Shown here: positions 51,849-60,044 of the stretch, piece by piece
Layout: every line of letters begins with the position of its first letter
Position numbering within the stretch: the stretch's first letter is position 1
Assembly: GCA_017471465.1 (NCBI GenBank)
Contig: JAFUTI010000001.1
Span: 62,001-126,000 of the forward strand
Length of the DNA: 64,000 bases
From: Prevotella sp.
GTDB taxonomy: Bacteria > Bacteroidota > Bacteroidia > Bacteroidales > Bacteroidaceae
Direction: 5' to 3'
The notes under the pieces: generated by a model
The model's input: the letters and a program-made list of their open reading frames with translations, nothing else
Database searches by the model: none
What the model was told of the DNA's origin: nothing
Position numbers and translations under genes: made by a program

Positions 51849-52991
51849 TTAAGTGGTAAGACTTTTAAAAAGCTTGTCCCATTGGTTCATAATGATATCA
51901 GCATTAAACACTTTACTACGCTCTATGGCGGCGGCAGAGAACTGATTTCTCAATTCTTGGTCTTCTATAAGCCGACAAAGCCTTTCTGCAAACAGCTTAA
52001 TTTCCCCATCATGCACTAAGAATCCACAACGTGCATCTTCTATAATGCTTTCAGGACCGTATGGGCAGTCGAAGGCTATACAGGGAACGCCGTGTCTCAA
52101 TGCTTCTAATAGCACGAGAGAGAATCCTTCAAAATAAGAGGTGACAACACAAATGGAACTCTTGGCATATTCTGCACTGATGTCAAGGGTGAATTCGTGA
52201 ATGTTGACTCTACTTATTTTGTTTATTCTGATTAAGTACAATAAAGTGTCGTACATCTGGCCTTCTCCAAATAGGTCTAATTGCCAATCAGGATGTCTGA
52301 CGGAAACGATTCTCCAAACCTCCATAAGTCTCCCGAAACCTTTCTCCCATTCCAGACGACCTGCAGCTATAATACGTTTCTGCGTACAATCGGAGTATTG
52401 GCTGATTTTCATCGTAGAGAAGTTGGGAATCACCTCTACGCGCTTGGCTCTTTTCCATTGCATTTTGTCTTTGTAAGTAAGGGTGACAATGACGTCCGCA
52501 TTGTGTTCGATAGTTTTAAAATAGAAGAATTCGAACAGAGCCTTATATACCCGGGAAGGGAAGGAAAGTTGTTCTCCAGTATTGAAGATTGTGTTTTCTC
52601 TTACCACATGACATTCTATGATTTTCTTAGCTTTGCATTTTATCGAACTAATCAGGTTAGCTTTGAACCTGGAAGCTCCTATCAAAATGTCCGGGGCAGT
52701 CTCCCTTACAGACATTGTGATGCTTCTCCGTAATTGTCGATATAGTTTCCATCTGACCCAAAGCCTCTTGGGATATTTGTATTTATATTGTGAAAAGTAT
52801 GGGATGTTAAGATGTATTTGTTTGACTTTTTCTGACATTGGGAAAAAGTTCTTTTCGTCCGGGTGTTGAAAACAAGTGATACAAGTGACGTCATAATCCG
52901 GATTATCTGCCATCTGGTTTATTTTCTCTGTCATAATTTTTTCCGTCCCCCCAGTTTTTGCGAAGGTAGCATATACATAAGCAATTTTCAT
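51849..52991 (-). CDS. Glycosyltransferase, GT4 family
   Basis: GT-B glycosyltransferase of 380 residues. MKIAYVYATFAKTGGTEKIM; AAGRLEWEKGFGRLMEVWRI; YFEGFSLVLLEALRHGVPCI; CPYGPESIIEDARCGFLV. Related to the two other GPxSII-type enzymes in the cluster. Its start overlaps the stop of the GT2 gene at 52991 by one base (TAATG). Base composition is more AT-rich than in the housekeeping genes, as in the next two genes, compatible with horizontal acquisition. Confidence 0.9.
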   Translation of the reverse strand: MKIAYVYATFAKTGGTEKIMTEKINQMADNPDYDVTCITCFQHPDEKNFFPMSEKVKQIHLNIPYFSQYKYKYPKRLWVRWKLYRQLRRSITMSVRETAPDILIGASRFKANLISSIKCKAKKIIECHVVRENTIFNTGEQLSFPSRVYKALFEFFYFKTIEHNADVIVTLTYKDKMQWKRAKRVEVIPNFSTMKISQYSDCTQKRIIAAGRLEWEKGFGRLMEVWRIVSVRHPDWQLDLFGEGQMYDTLLYLIRINKISRVNIHEFTLDISAEYAKSSICVVTSYFEGFSLVLLEALRHGVPCIAFDCPYGPESIIEDARCGFLVHDGEIKLFAERLCRLIEDQELRNQFSAAAIERSKVFNADIIMNQWDKLFKSLTT

Positions 52992-54016
52992 TATTTTTGA
53001 AACGGCCTCCTTAACCGAATTATTGGACGTAGTACATCTTCAAAGCAAGATGCATATATATGCCGCATCTGTATATACAAATGAGGTATATGTTTAAACA
53101 TGAAAGAGATTGATTTTTGTTTTGCTCCATTCCTGAAGTGTATGTCTGGCGCTAGCTGTTTAAGGAAATCAACAATCTCATTTCTTTCAGCTTTTTTTTC
53201 AAAATCACGAACTACAATACTAATCATTTTCGAGAAAGAAATGTAGACATCTTCTTCCAGCTTATGACGTACTCTTGGAGAAAGTCCATTGTCGTGTGTC
53301 AACTCCCATGTCTTGGTTATAGCAATACAAAAATCTTTTGCTTTTTTCATGTTGAACTTGAAAGTAGCGGATTCATGCCCTCTTCTGTAAATGTTCATCA
53401 GCCAGTTCGCCCTGATACATTTTTCAGCCTTGATATAACATTCATGAGTAAATGGAACATCTTGTATATATATGCCTGGAACAAATTCCAATGAGTTGTT
53501 AATTAGAAAGTCCTTTCTGTAAAGAGTTCGCCAAACATAACATTCATAAGGATTTAGGTCTTCCAAAAATAATTGTTCACCTGTCTTCTCCCTCATCTCT
53601 AATTCCTTTTGGGGAAAGACTTGTTTATTATCAATTTCTTCATCGCTCATTCTCAGGAAATCGGCGACAAGCAAGTCCGTATGGGTAGCGATAGCTTTAT
53701 CAAGCAGAACGGGTAGACTGTTTTCTATCAGTAAATCATCAGAGTCTGGCATGAGGATGTATTTACCTTCTGCAGCTGAAATACCGTTGTTTCGTGCAAC
53801 AGACAGCCCCTGATTATCTTGATTGATTATTCTAATATTTTGATGTTGTTGAATAATGTCATCAATCATCTCCATGCTGCGGTCTTGAGTGCCATCATTG
53901 ACAATGATGATCTCAAAACGGTTTTCTGCAAGCCCTTGTTGAAAAATACTTTCAAGACAGGCACGAATGTATTTCTCAACATTATACACAGGGACGATGA
54001 TAGTTAAATCTTTCAT
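52991..54016 (-). CDS. Glycosyltransferase, GT2 family
   Basis: GT-A glycosyltransferase of 341 residues. LTIIVPVYNVEKYIRACLES, IIIVNDGTQDRSMEMID, NQGLSVARNNGISAAEGKYI and LMPDSDDLLIE with the DSDD metal motif. The C-terminus is basic and helical. A -7 box TATCTTTGC at 54020-54028 on the minus strand overlaps the spot immediately before the ATG, so the mRNA would be nearly leaderless or use another promoter. AT-rich coding sequence. Confidence 0.9.
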   Translation of the reverse strand: MKDLTIIVPVYNVEKYIRACLESIFQQGLAENRFEIIIVNDGTQDRSMEMIDDIIQQHQNIRIINQDNQGLSVARNNGISAAEGKYILMPDSDDLLIENSLPVLLDKAIATHTDLLVADFLRMSDEEIDNKQVFPQKELEMREKTGEQLFLEDLNPYECYVWRTLYRKDFLINNSLEFVPGIYIQDVPFTHECYIKAEKCIRANWLMNIYRRGHESATFKFNMKKAKDFCIAITKTWELTHDNGLSPRVRHKLEEDVYISFSKMISIVVRDFEKKAERNEIVDFLKQLAPDIHFRNGAKQKSISFMFKHIPHLYIQMRHIYASCFEDVLRPIIRLRRPFQK

Positions 54017-54092
54017 TTTGCAAAGATAAGCAAAACAATACTACTATGCAAAAAAAATGAAAGTTTTTTTTCTATTCTAAAAATAAAGTATT

Positions 54093-54101
54093 AATTTTGC
54101 A
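54093..54101 (+). promoter_or_regulatory. Promoter -7 box for the 54.1-57.9 kb run
   Basis: TAATTTTGC, 30-40 bases upstream of the GT8-like gene start. Confidence 0.55.
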
Positions 54102-54130
54102 AACTATAAATTAGGTGATCCGTGAGAGAG

Positions 54131-55000
54131 ATGAAGACGAAACTAGTTTATGTATTGGTTTGTAATGAAAGCAACTATTATTATGAAATGGTTGCAATGT
54201 CCCTTTATTCATTTAGGTTATATCATCCTACGGATGCTGTGGAAGTCGTCATGGACAGAGATTCCTATAAGTATATTGAAGGGAAGCAAACTTCTTTTAT
54301 CAATGATGTGACACCTGTCGTCATTGATATTCCTTCAAATTATAATGTTGTTCAGCGCTCTCGTTACTTGAAGACTAATCTACGCCAATTCGTAGTAGGC
54401 GATTTTCTATATGTTGATTGTGACACACTGGTATGTTCAACTTTGAGTGAAATAGACAGTGTATCAGCTGACATTGCAATGGTGTCAGATATGAATAGAG
54501 TTTTTCCATTAAAAAATGGTTCTCGTTCCAGGGAGATAAATTTGCAGGCCGGTTTTTCTCCAAGAGAAGACGAACCTTATTTCAATAGTGGCATCTCGTT
54601 CGTTAAAGATACCCCGGCGGCTCATCATTTCTATGAGTTGTGGTTTCAGAATTGGCAAAAGTCTTTGGAGAGAGGAGTCCCCAAGGACCAGCCTGCTTTG
54701 CGCGAAACAAATACAGGGCTCGGTTTCCCGATTCAGGAGTTATCCGCTGTGTGGAATTGTCAGTTAGGGGGAGATAATACGCGCTGTCTTTATAAGTCTA
54801 AGATTCTTCATTATCTGAATGTCTTGGATTTTGGACAAGTGAAGAACGGCATATTGGGGCGAATCAGGAAAAGAGGCTGTGTAGATGGTGTTTTAGCCGT
54901 TATGCTCCAAGTTCCAAGATTGTTATTTTATTTGATATATCTGAAGCATTACATCCGTGATAGCTATTATCGGATACGAAATATCATTAAGGGTTGTTGA
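54131..55000 (+). CDS. Putative GT8-like glycosyltransferase
   Basis: A 289-residue protein with a GT-A core. LVYVLVCNESNYYYEMVAMS at the start, RSRYLKTNLRQFVVGDFLYV, then DCDTLVCSTLSEID with the DxD metal motif, NSGISFVKDTP and DQPALRETN. The layout fits GT8-like and related sugar transferases; the family assignment is moderate. ATG 54131 is used; GTG 54122 is an alternative giving three more residues. The C-terminal 60 residues are basic and hydrophobic, suggesting membrane contact. The sugar kinase gene follows 8 bp downstream. AT-rich. Confidence 0.82.
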   Translation: MKTKLVYVLVCNESNYYYEMVAMSLYSFRLYHPTDAVEVVMDRDSYKYIEGKQTSFINDVTPVVIDIPSNYNVVQRSRYLKTNLRQFVVGDFLYVDCDTLVCSTLSEIDSVSADIAMVSDMNRVFPLKNGSRSREINLQAGFSPREDEPYFNSGISFVKDTPAAHHFYELWFQNWQKSLERGVPKDQPALRETNTGLGFPIQELSAVWNCQLGGDNTRCLYKSKILHYLNVLDFGQVKNGILGRIRKRGCVDGVLAVMLQVPRLLFYLIYLKHYIRDSYYRIRNIIKGC

Positions 55001-55008
55001 GGAGAATG

Positions 55009-56154
55009 ATGAAAAAGGAATACGAGAATCATATTTTTTCGCCTTACCGTGTCTGTCCTATCGGTGCACATGTTGACCACCAGCATGGTTTGGTGACCGG
55101 TTTTGCCATCGACAAAGGAGTCGATTTGTGGTTTAACCCCTCCAGCGACGGACACGTCCATCTGGAGTCCCGTTCTTTCGACGGTATCGTCGATTTCGAC
55201 ATTAATACTCCGTCGCAGGTGCGTCAGCACCATTGGGGCGACTATGCCCGTGGCGCGAAGTATGCCCTACGCAAGCGTTTCGAGCTGACGCACGGCATAG
55301 AGGGTGCCCTTCAAGGATCACTGCCCGTGGGTGGCCTGTCGTCGAGTGCCGCGGTGCTTATAGCTTACGTCATGGCCTTCGCCCATGCCAACGGCATCAG
55401 CCTTAAGCCTTTCGAGGTGGCGCAGATAGCGTCAGAGGCCGAGCGTGAGTATATCGGTCTGAACAACGGTCTGCTTGACCAGGCCTGTATCGCCCTGGGA
55501 CAGCGCGATGGTCTGCTGTTCCTCGACTGCGACACCAACGACTACCGCATCATACAGCGTCACCCTGACATGCCCGACTTCGAGATTGCCATCTTCTTCT
55601 CGGGGCTGACGCGCTCGCTGGTCAACAGCGACTACAACCTGCGTGTCTATGAGTGTAAGACGGCAGCATGGAATATGCTGGCGTATACCGACCAACCCCT
55701 GAAGACGTTCGACAAGACCTTCCTTCGTGACATCCCCAAGGCTACGTTCGACAAGACGAAGATTGCTATGCCGGCGCGTTTTGCCCGTCGCGCGGAGCAC
55801 TTCTACACAGAGTATCGCCGTGTGCGTCAGGGCGTCACGGCTTGGGAGACGGGCAACATGAAGCTCTTCGGCAAGCTCTCGTTCGACTCCTGTGAGTCGA
55901 GTATCCACAACTACGAGTGTGGCTCTCCAGAGTTGATAGCCATCTACGAAATCATGCGCACACTGCCAGGTGTCTGGGGTGGCCGTTTCAGCGGAGCCGG
56001 TTTCAAGGGCGCTTGTGTGGCTCTTGTCGACCCTTCCTGTAAGGACGAGATAGAGCGTCAGATGACGGCGCGCTATCTGGATCAGTTTCCTGAGTATGAG
56101 AAAACCTTTAAGTGCTATTTCGTAAAACCCGCCGACGGCGCACGTTTCGTATGA
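55009..56154 (+). CDS. GHMP sugar kinase, galacturonokinase/galactokinase-like
   Basis: Phosphorylates a hexose or uronic acid at C1. The protein has 381 residues. The N-terminal sugar-binding motif reads SPYRVCPIGAHVDHQHG, where galactokinases have GRVNLIGEHTDY. As I recall, plant galacturonokinase has SPYRICPLGAHIDHQGG, which is far closer. The ATP loop LPVGGLSSSAAVLIAY and the C-terminal GGRFSGAGFKGACVAL are intact. The ATG at 55009 has GAGGAG four bases upstream. The stop overlaps the nucleotidyltransferase start (ATGA). An epimerase follows, as expected for a UDP-uronate salvage route. Confidence 0.83.
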   Translation: MKKEYENHIFSPYRVCPIGAHVDHQHGLVTGFAIDKGVDLWFNPSSDGHVHLESRSFDGIVDFDINTPSQVRQHHWGDYARGAKYALRKRFELTHGIEGALQGSLPVGGLSSSAAVLIAYVMAFAHANGISLKPFEVAQIASEAEREYIGLNNGLLDQACIALGQRDGLLFLDCDTNDYRIIQRHPDMPDFEIAIFFSGLTRSLVNSDYNLRVYECKTAAWNMLAYTDQPLKTFDKTFLRDIPKATFDKTKIAMPARFARRAEHFYTEYRRVRQGVTAWETGNMKLFGKLSFDSCESSIHNYECGSPELIAIYEIMRTLPGVWGGRFSGAGFKGACVALVDPSCKDEIERQMTARYLDQFPEYEKTFKCYFVKPADGARFV

Positions 56155-56888
56155 AGAATATTGTCATTGCTGCTGGCTATGCCACCCGGTTAGGGGAGCT
56201 GACGCGAAACTTCCCCAAGCCCCTTCTGAAGATAGGCAATAATACCATCCTGGGGCGTATGCTCGACGACATCGACACCATCGATGCCATCGACGAGCAT
56301 ATCATCATCACTAATCACCGCTTTGCCGAAATCTTCGAACAGTGGAGCCGTGAGGTGCACTACACCAAGCCCGTCACCATTGTCGACGACTGGACGGAGA
56401 CCAACGAGACGCGGCTGGGTGCTGTGTGCGACTTGCTCTTTGCGATGGAAAAACTCAGTATCGATGACGACTTGTTGGTCGTTGCGGCAGACAACCTGCT
56501 TTTCTTCTCCTTCCAGGAGTTCGTTGACTTTGCCCGTGAGAAGCAGACAAGCTGTATCATGTGCCACGAACAGCCAAGCATAGAGAAGCTGCAGCGAACG
56601 GGTGTCATCGTGGTCGACGAGAATATGAGGGTGCTGAACATGGAGGAGAAACCGCAGGTGCCGAAGAGCCACTGGGCCGTGCCGCCGTTCTATATCTATC
56701 AGAAGAAAGACCTGGAGCTGGTGCGCCACTCCGTAGAGAACGGCTGTGGCAAGGATGCCCCCGGCAACCTGGCACACTACATGGTGGAGCACACCACAAT
56801 GCACGCCTGGCCTATGACGGCAGGCCGTTTCGACATCGGCAGTTTAGATACTTATTACGAAGCTGTAGAGAAATATGGAAAAAATTAA
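56151..56888 (+). CDS. Sugar-1-phosphate nucleotidyltransferase
   Basis: Makes an NDP-sugar from a sugar-1-phosphate and NTP. It has 245 residues with a Rossmann-like fold. The N-terminal signature is IVIAAGYATRLGELTRNFPK plus PLLKIGN. The metal-binding Asp is in VVAADNLLFF, and RTGVIVVDENMRVLNMEEKP and FDIGSLDTYYEAVE complete the pattern. The AAGYATRL start differs from the common AGG.GTRL. Coupled to the kinase by ATGA and to the epimerase by a 14-nt overlap, so kinase product to nucleotide sugar to epimer is a plausible sequence. Confidence 0.88.
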   Translation: MKNIVIAAGYATRLGELTRNFPKPLLKIGNNTILGRMLDDIDTIDAIDEHIIITNHRFAEIFEQWSREVHYTKPVTIVDDWTETNETRLGAVCDLLFAMEKLSIDDDLLVVAADNLLFFSFQEFVDFAREKQTSCIMCHEQPSIEKLQRTGVIVVDENMRVLNMEEKPQVPKSHWAVPPFYIYQKKDLELVRHSVENGCGKDAPGNLAHYMVEHTTMHAWPMTAGRFDIGSLDTYYEAVEKYGKN

Positions 56889-57933
56889 CTTGAACGGTAA
56901 AACCATCTTTGTGACAGGAGCCGCCGGATTTATCGGCTCTAATCTGGTGAAGCGCCTTTTCCTCGACGTGAAGGATGCCACCATTGTCGGTATCGACAAT
57001 ATGAACGACTATTATGACGTGTCGCTTAAGGAGTACCGGCTGAAGCAGCTGGAGCAGCAGGCCGGAGAGACGGCGTGGCACTTCGTAAAGGGCGATATTG
57101 CCGACAAGTCGCTCATCGACAGTCTGTTTGAGCAATACCGCCCTCAGGTGGTTGTCAATCTGGCAGCCCAGGCCGGTGTGCGCTACAGCATCACCAATCC
57201 TGACGCCTATATCCAGTCCAACCTCATCGGATTCTACAACATCCTTGAAGCCTGTCGCCACTGGCCTGTAGAGCACTTGGTCTACGCCAGTTCATCGTCC
57301 GTCTATGGCACCAACAAGAAGGTGCCATACTCCACTGACGACAAGGTCGACAACCCCGTGTCGCTCTATGCCGCCACGAAGAAGAGCAACGAGCTGATGG
57401 CACATGCCTATTCCAAACTCTACAATATCCCTACGACTGGCCTGCGCTTCTTCACCGTCTACGGTCCTGCCGGACGCCCCGACATGGCCTACTTCGGCTT
57501 TACCAACAAGCTGCGCCGTGGCGAGACCATCCAGATATTCAACTATGGTAACTGCATGCGCGACTTCACATACGTCGACGATATCGTTGAGGGTGTCGTG
57601 CGCATCATGCAGGGAGCACCCGAGAAACGGCAGGGCGACGATGGACTGCCTCTGCCGCCATACGCCGTCTACAATATCGGCAACAACCAGCCCGAGAATC
57701 TGTTGACGTTTGTCGACATCCTGCAGCAGGAATTGGTCAGTGCCGGTGTGCTACCTCCCGACTATGACTTCGAGGCTCATAAAGAGCTCGTGCCTATGCA
57801 GCCGGGCGATGTGCCTACCACGTATGCTGACACTGCTGCTCTGGAGCGCGACTATGGCTTCAAGCCGTCGACGTCGTTGCGTGATGGCCTTCGCGCCTTT
57901 GCCCAGTGGTATGCTAAGTTCTATGGGAAGTAG
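56875..57933 (+). CDS. NAD-dependent epimerase, UDP-glucuronate 4-epimerase-like
   Basis: Extended short-chain dehydrogenase of 352 residues. GAAGFIGSNLVKRL binds NAD; IDNMNDYYDVSLKEYRLKQL is distinctive of UDP-glucuronate 4-epimerases. AAQAGVRYSITNPDAYIQSN, SSSSVYGTNKKVPYS and the catalytic SLYAATKKSNELMAH (YxxxK) follow; RFFTVYGPAGRPDMAYFGFT is the substrate part. With the GalA-kinase-like and nucleotidyltransferase genes it would convert UDP-galacturonate to UDP-glucuronate or the reverse. Ends in a 20-nt overlap with the convergent acyltransferase gene. Confidence 0.9.
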   Translation: MEKINLNGKTIFVTGAAGFIGSNLVKRLFLDVKDATIVGIDNMNDYYDVSLKEYRLKQLEQQAGETAWHFVKGDIADKSLIDSLFEQYRPQVVVNLAAQAGVRYSITNPDAYIQSNLIGFYNILEACRHWPVEHLVYASSSSVYGTNKKVPYSTDDKVDNPVSLYAATKKSNELMAHAYSKLYNIPTTGLRFFTVYGPAGRPDMAYFGFTNKLRRGETIQIFNYGNCMRDFTYVDDIVEGVVRIMQGAPEKRQGDDGLPLPPYAVYNIGNNQPENLLTFVDILQQELVSAGVLPPDYDFEAHKELVPMQPGDVPTTYADTAALERDYGFKPSTSLRDGLRAFAQWYAKFYGK

Positions 57934-58954
57934 CGTGCGTAGGCGCCTTCCCTAACGCTACCTGTGCATATTGCCTGGCCGCTGGTATGAGTGGGTAGAG
58001 TAGGGCGGTGATGCCTAGCGTCAGTAACAAGGCCTGCCACCAGGTGTAGCCCTCGTCGACGCGGAAACCCGTCAGCTGTGTCATCACATAGTTGACAGCA
58101 CCAATCACCATCCACTGCAGACCGATGATGACGAGTGTACCGATGGAGAGGTTTGTCACCCATCGGGGTGTCGCGATGCTCTCCAACAGCTTGCAGCCGA
58201 AGATGCCGCCCAGCAGGAAGCCGGCGTTGACGGCATAGAACAGCGTCAGATGCAGCGGCAGTTGCCAGCGAACATCGACGTGCCAGTAGAACAGCCACAC
58301 GCTGAGAATAAGAAAACCGCCGCAGAGCAGACCGTCACGCCAGCGTGCAGCAGACTGTCGCAACAGTCCCGACTGTCCGGCCAGATAGCCGAAATAGTAG
58401 AAGGGAAACTCTCTGATGAAGCCTACGGGTGTCAGGCTTGGCGTCACGTCGTAGTATCGGTACAGGTAATAGCCTACGCATGACATCAGACAGAGTCCTG
58501 TCATCAGCAGATGCTCGTGGCGTGTGTGGTGGCACAGGTCGGCCAACAAGTGCATCAGCAACAGGGCCGGCAGATACCATAAGGTGCCGTTCAGCGCCTC
58601 TGCCCAGCTGCCCTCATGCTCCATCAGCAGAGCGCCGATGACGGGCTTCGCCAGTGCTGCGCCATCAGGCCATCCTCCCATCTTGAGATAGTAGCGCACC
58701 ACCCAATAGGGTAGCATGACGATGTTATACAGGGCGTAGGGCACTATAAGTCCCCACCAGTATTTTCGCCAGTTGGCAGCCATCGAGCCGCGGTCACGTT
58801 TCAGATAGCCCGAAACGAAGAAGAATATCGTGATGATGCACGTCTGCAGGTAGCGGAAGTACATCCACTCCTGCGATTGCGGCAGGTGGCAGAATACCAC
58901 CGTCATCACCGCCAGGCATTTCGCCCAGTCGACCCAGTTGATGCGCTCTCTCAT
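57914..58954 (-). CDS. Membrane acyltransferase 3 family protein
   Basis: Integral membrane O-acyltransferase of 346 residues with about ten predicted helices. It begins INWVDWAKCLAVMTVVFCHL with the family's early His, and has TIFFFVSGYLKRDRGS. LWYLPALLLMHLLADLCHHT follows. It probably acetylates or succinylates the surface glycan. The end overlaps the epimerase gene by 20 nt; the start is divergent from a second acyltransferase 3 gene 70 bp away, so the locus carries a divergent acyltransferase pair. Confidence 0.88.
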   Translation of the reverse strand: MRERINWVDWAKCLAVMTVVFCHLPQSQEWMYFRYLQTCIITIFFFVSGYLKRDRGSMAANWRKYWWGLIVPYALYNIVMLPYWVVRYYLKMGGWPDGAALAKPVIGALLMEHEGSWAEALNGTLWYLPALLLMHLLADLCHHTRHEHLLMTGLCLMSCVGYYLYRYYDVTPSLTPVGFIREFPFYYFGYLAGQSGLLRQSAARWRDGLLCGGFLILSVWLFYWHVDVRWQLPLHLTLFYAVNAGFLLGGIFGCKLLESIATPRWVTNLSIGTLVIIGLQWMVIGAVNYVMTQLTGFRVDEGYTWWQALLLTLGITALLYPLIPAARQYAQVALGKAPTHATSHRT

Positions 58955-59008
58955 GTTGCAAAAATACTATTTTTCTGCAAAACAGCCAAGAATTCCAACT
59001 ATTTTTGT

Positions 59009-59017
59009 TACTTTTGC
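59009..59017 (+). promoter_or_regulatory. Promoter -7 box of second acyltransferase gene
   Basis: TACTTTTGC, only 8 bases before the ATG at 59025, implying an almost leaderless transcript if used. Confidence 0.5.
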
Positions 59018-59024
59018 ACTTGCA

Positions 59025-60035
59025 ATGGGTAAGCAGCGAATAGCATATATCGATGCCATGCGGGGATTGACGATGATCCTCGTCGTCTATGCCCATATCT
59101 GCCATTTCTGTCTGGGTGACGCCACGATGGGGTTCAACCGCGTCTTCTTCCTCTTCCGTCAGCCCTGTTTTTTCTTCATCAGCGGTTGGCTGTTCGAGCC
59201 TGTCTGCCGGCGGCCCTTCCTCACGAATGTGCGCCATAAGGCGATGGTGCAGATAGTGCCCACATTTATCTTCCTGCTCTTGCTGGCGCCGCCACCGGCG
59301 TTCTTCCACCAGCTGGGCACACTCAAGGGCGGCTATTGGTTTACGTTTGTGCTATTTGAGTTCTTCGTGATTGATATGCTCTTCGAAAGGGCAGGGCGTC
59401 GGTGGAGTGTCGTGCTAACACTGCTGCTGACGGTTGTGTCTTTCTACTACGATGCCGTTCGTCACCAGTTCCTCGCTTCACCCTATAATCAGCTGGCGGG
59501 CGGCCTGACGGTCACCGATGTGCTAGGCATCGTGAGCTTCCCTCTGTGGCGCTACTTCCTCTTCTTCTTTGTCGGCACGCGGGTGCATCGTCATTTCGAT
59601 ACGTTTACCAAGCGGACGGACCGTCCCGTCGTCTTCGCAGCCCTCCTTCTGCTGTTTGGCTTAGTGGCCGCTACGCCCCACTTTCCCCAGCCGGCGCTCG
59701 AGGCGCTGCGCTTCTATGTCGGCGGCATCTCGGGCATGTTCCTGGTGTTCACCTGTTTCCGCTATCTTTATACGTTTCTGAAGTTGCCCGCCGTTTTCCG
59801 CCATCTGGAGTTTGTTGGCACACGGACGCTCGACATCTATCTGCTTCATTATTTCTTCCTGCCGCTGTTCCTACTGCCATACGCCGACCGCTTGAAGTCA
59901 TACGACAGTCAGCTCGTGGAGTTTCTTTTTGCAATGGCTGTCGCTCTCGTTGTCCTGGCGCTGAGCCTCGTAGCCAGCCACATCATCCGTCTCAGTCCCT
60001 TTCTGGCGCACTACCTCTTCGGCGCCAGGCGTTGA
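59025..60035 (+). CDS. Membrane acyltransferase 3 family protein
   Basis: O-acyltransferase of 336 residues with about ten transmembrane helices. It starts KQRIAYIDAMRGLTMILVVY, then AHICHFCLGD with the conserved His, and RQPCFFFISGWLFEPV. TRTLDIYLLHYFFLPLFLLP near the end is typical. The ATG at 59025 was preferred because the frame upstream of it spans the promoter. Together with the divergent neighbour it probably decorates the surface polysaccharide. The Rpn-like gene converges 9 bp downstream. Confidence 0.88.
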   Translation: MGKQRIAYIDAMRGLTMILVVYAHICHFCLGDATMGFNRVFFLFRQPCFFFISGWLFEPVCRRPFLTNVRHKAMVQIVPTFIFLLLLAPPPAFFHQLGTLKGGYWFTFVLFEFFVIDMLFERAGRRWSVVLTLLLTVVSFYYDAVRHQFLASPYNQLAGGLTVTDVLGIVSFPLWRYFLFFFVGTRVHRHFDTFTKRTDRPVVFAALLLLFGLVAATPHFPQPALEALRFYVGGISGMFLVFTCFRYLYTFLKLPAVFRHLEFVGTRTLDIYLLHYFFLPLFLLPYADRLKSYDSQLVEFLFAMAVALVVLALSLVASHIIRLSPFLAHYLFGARR

Positions 60036-60044
60036 TACGCGATG

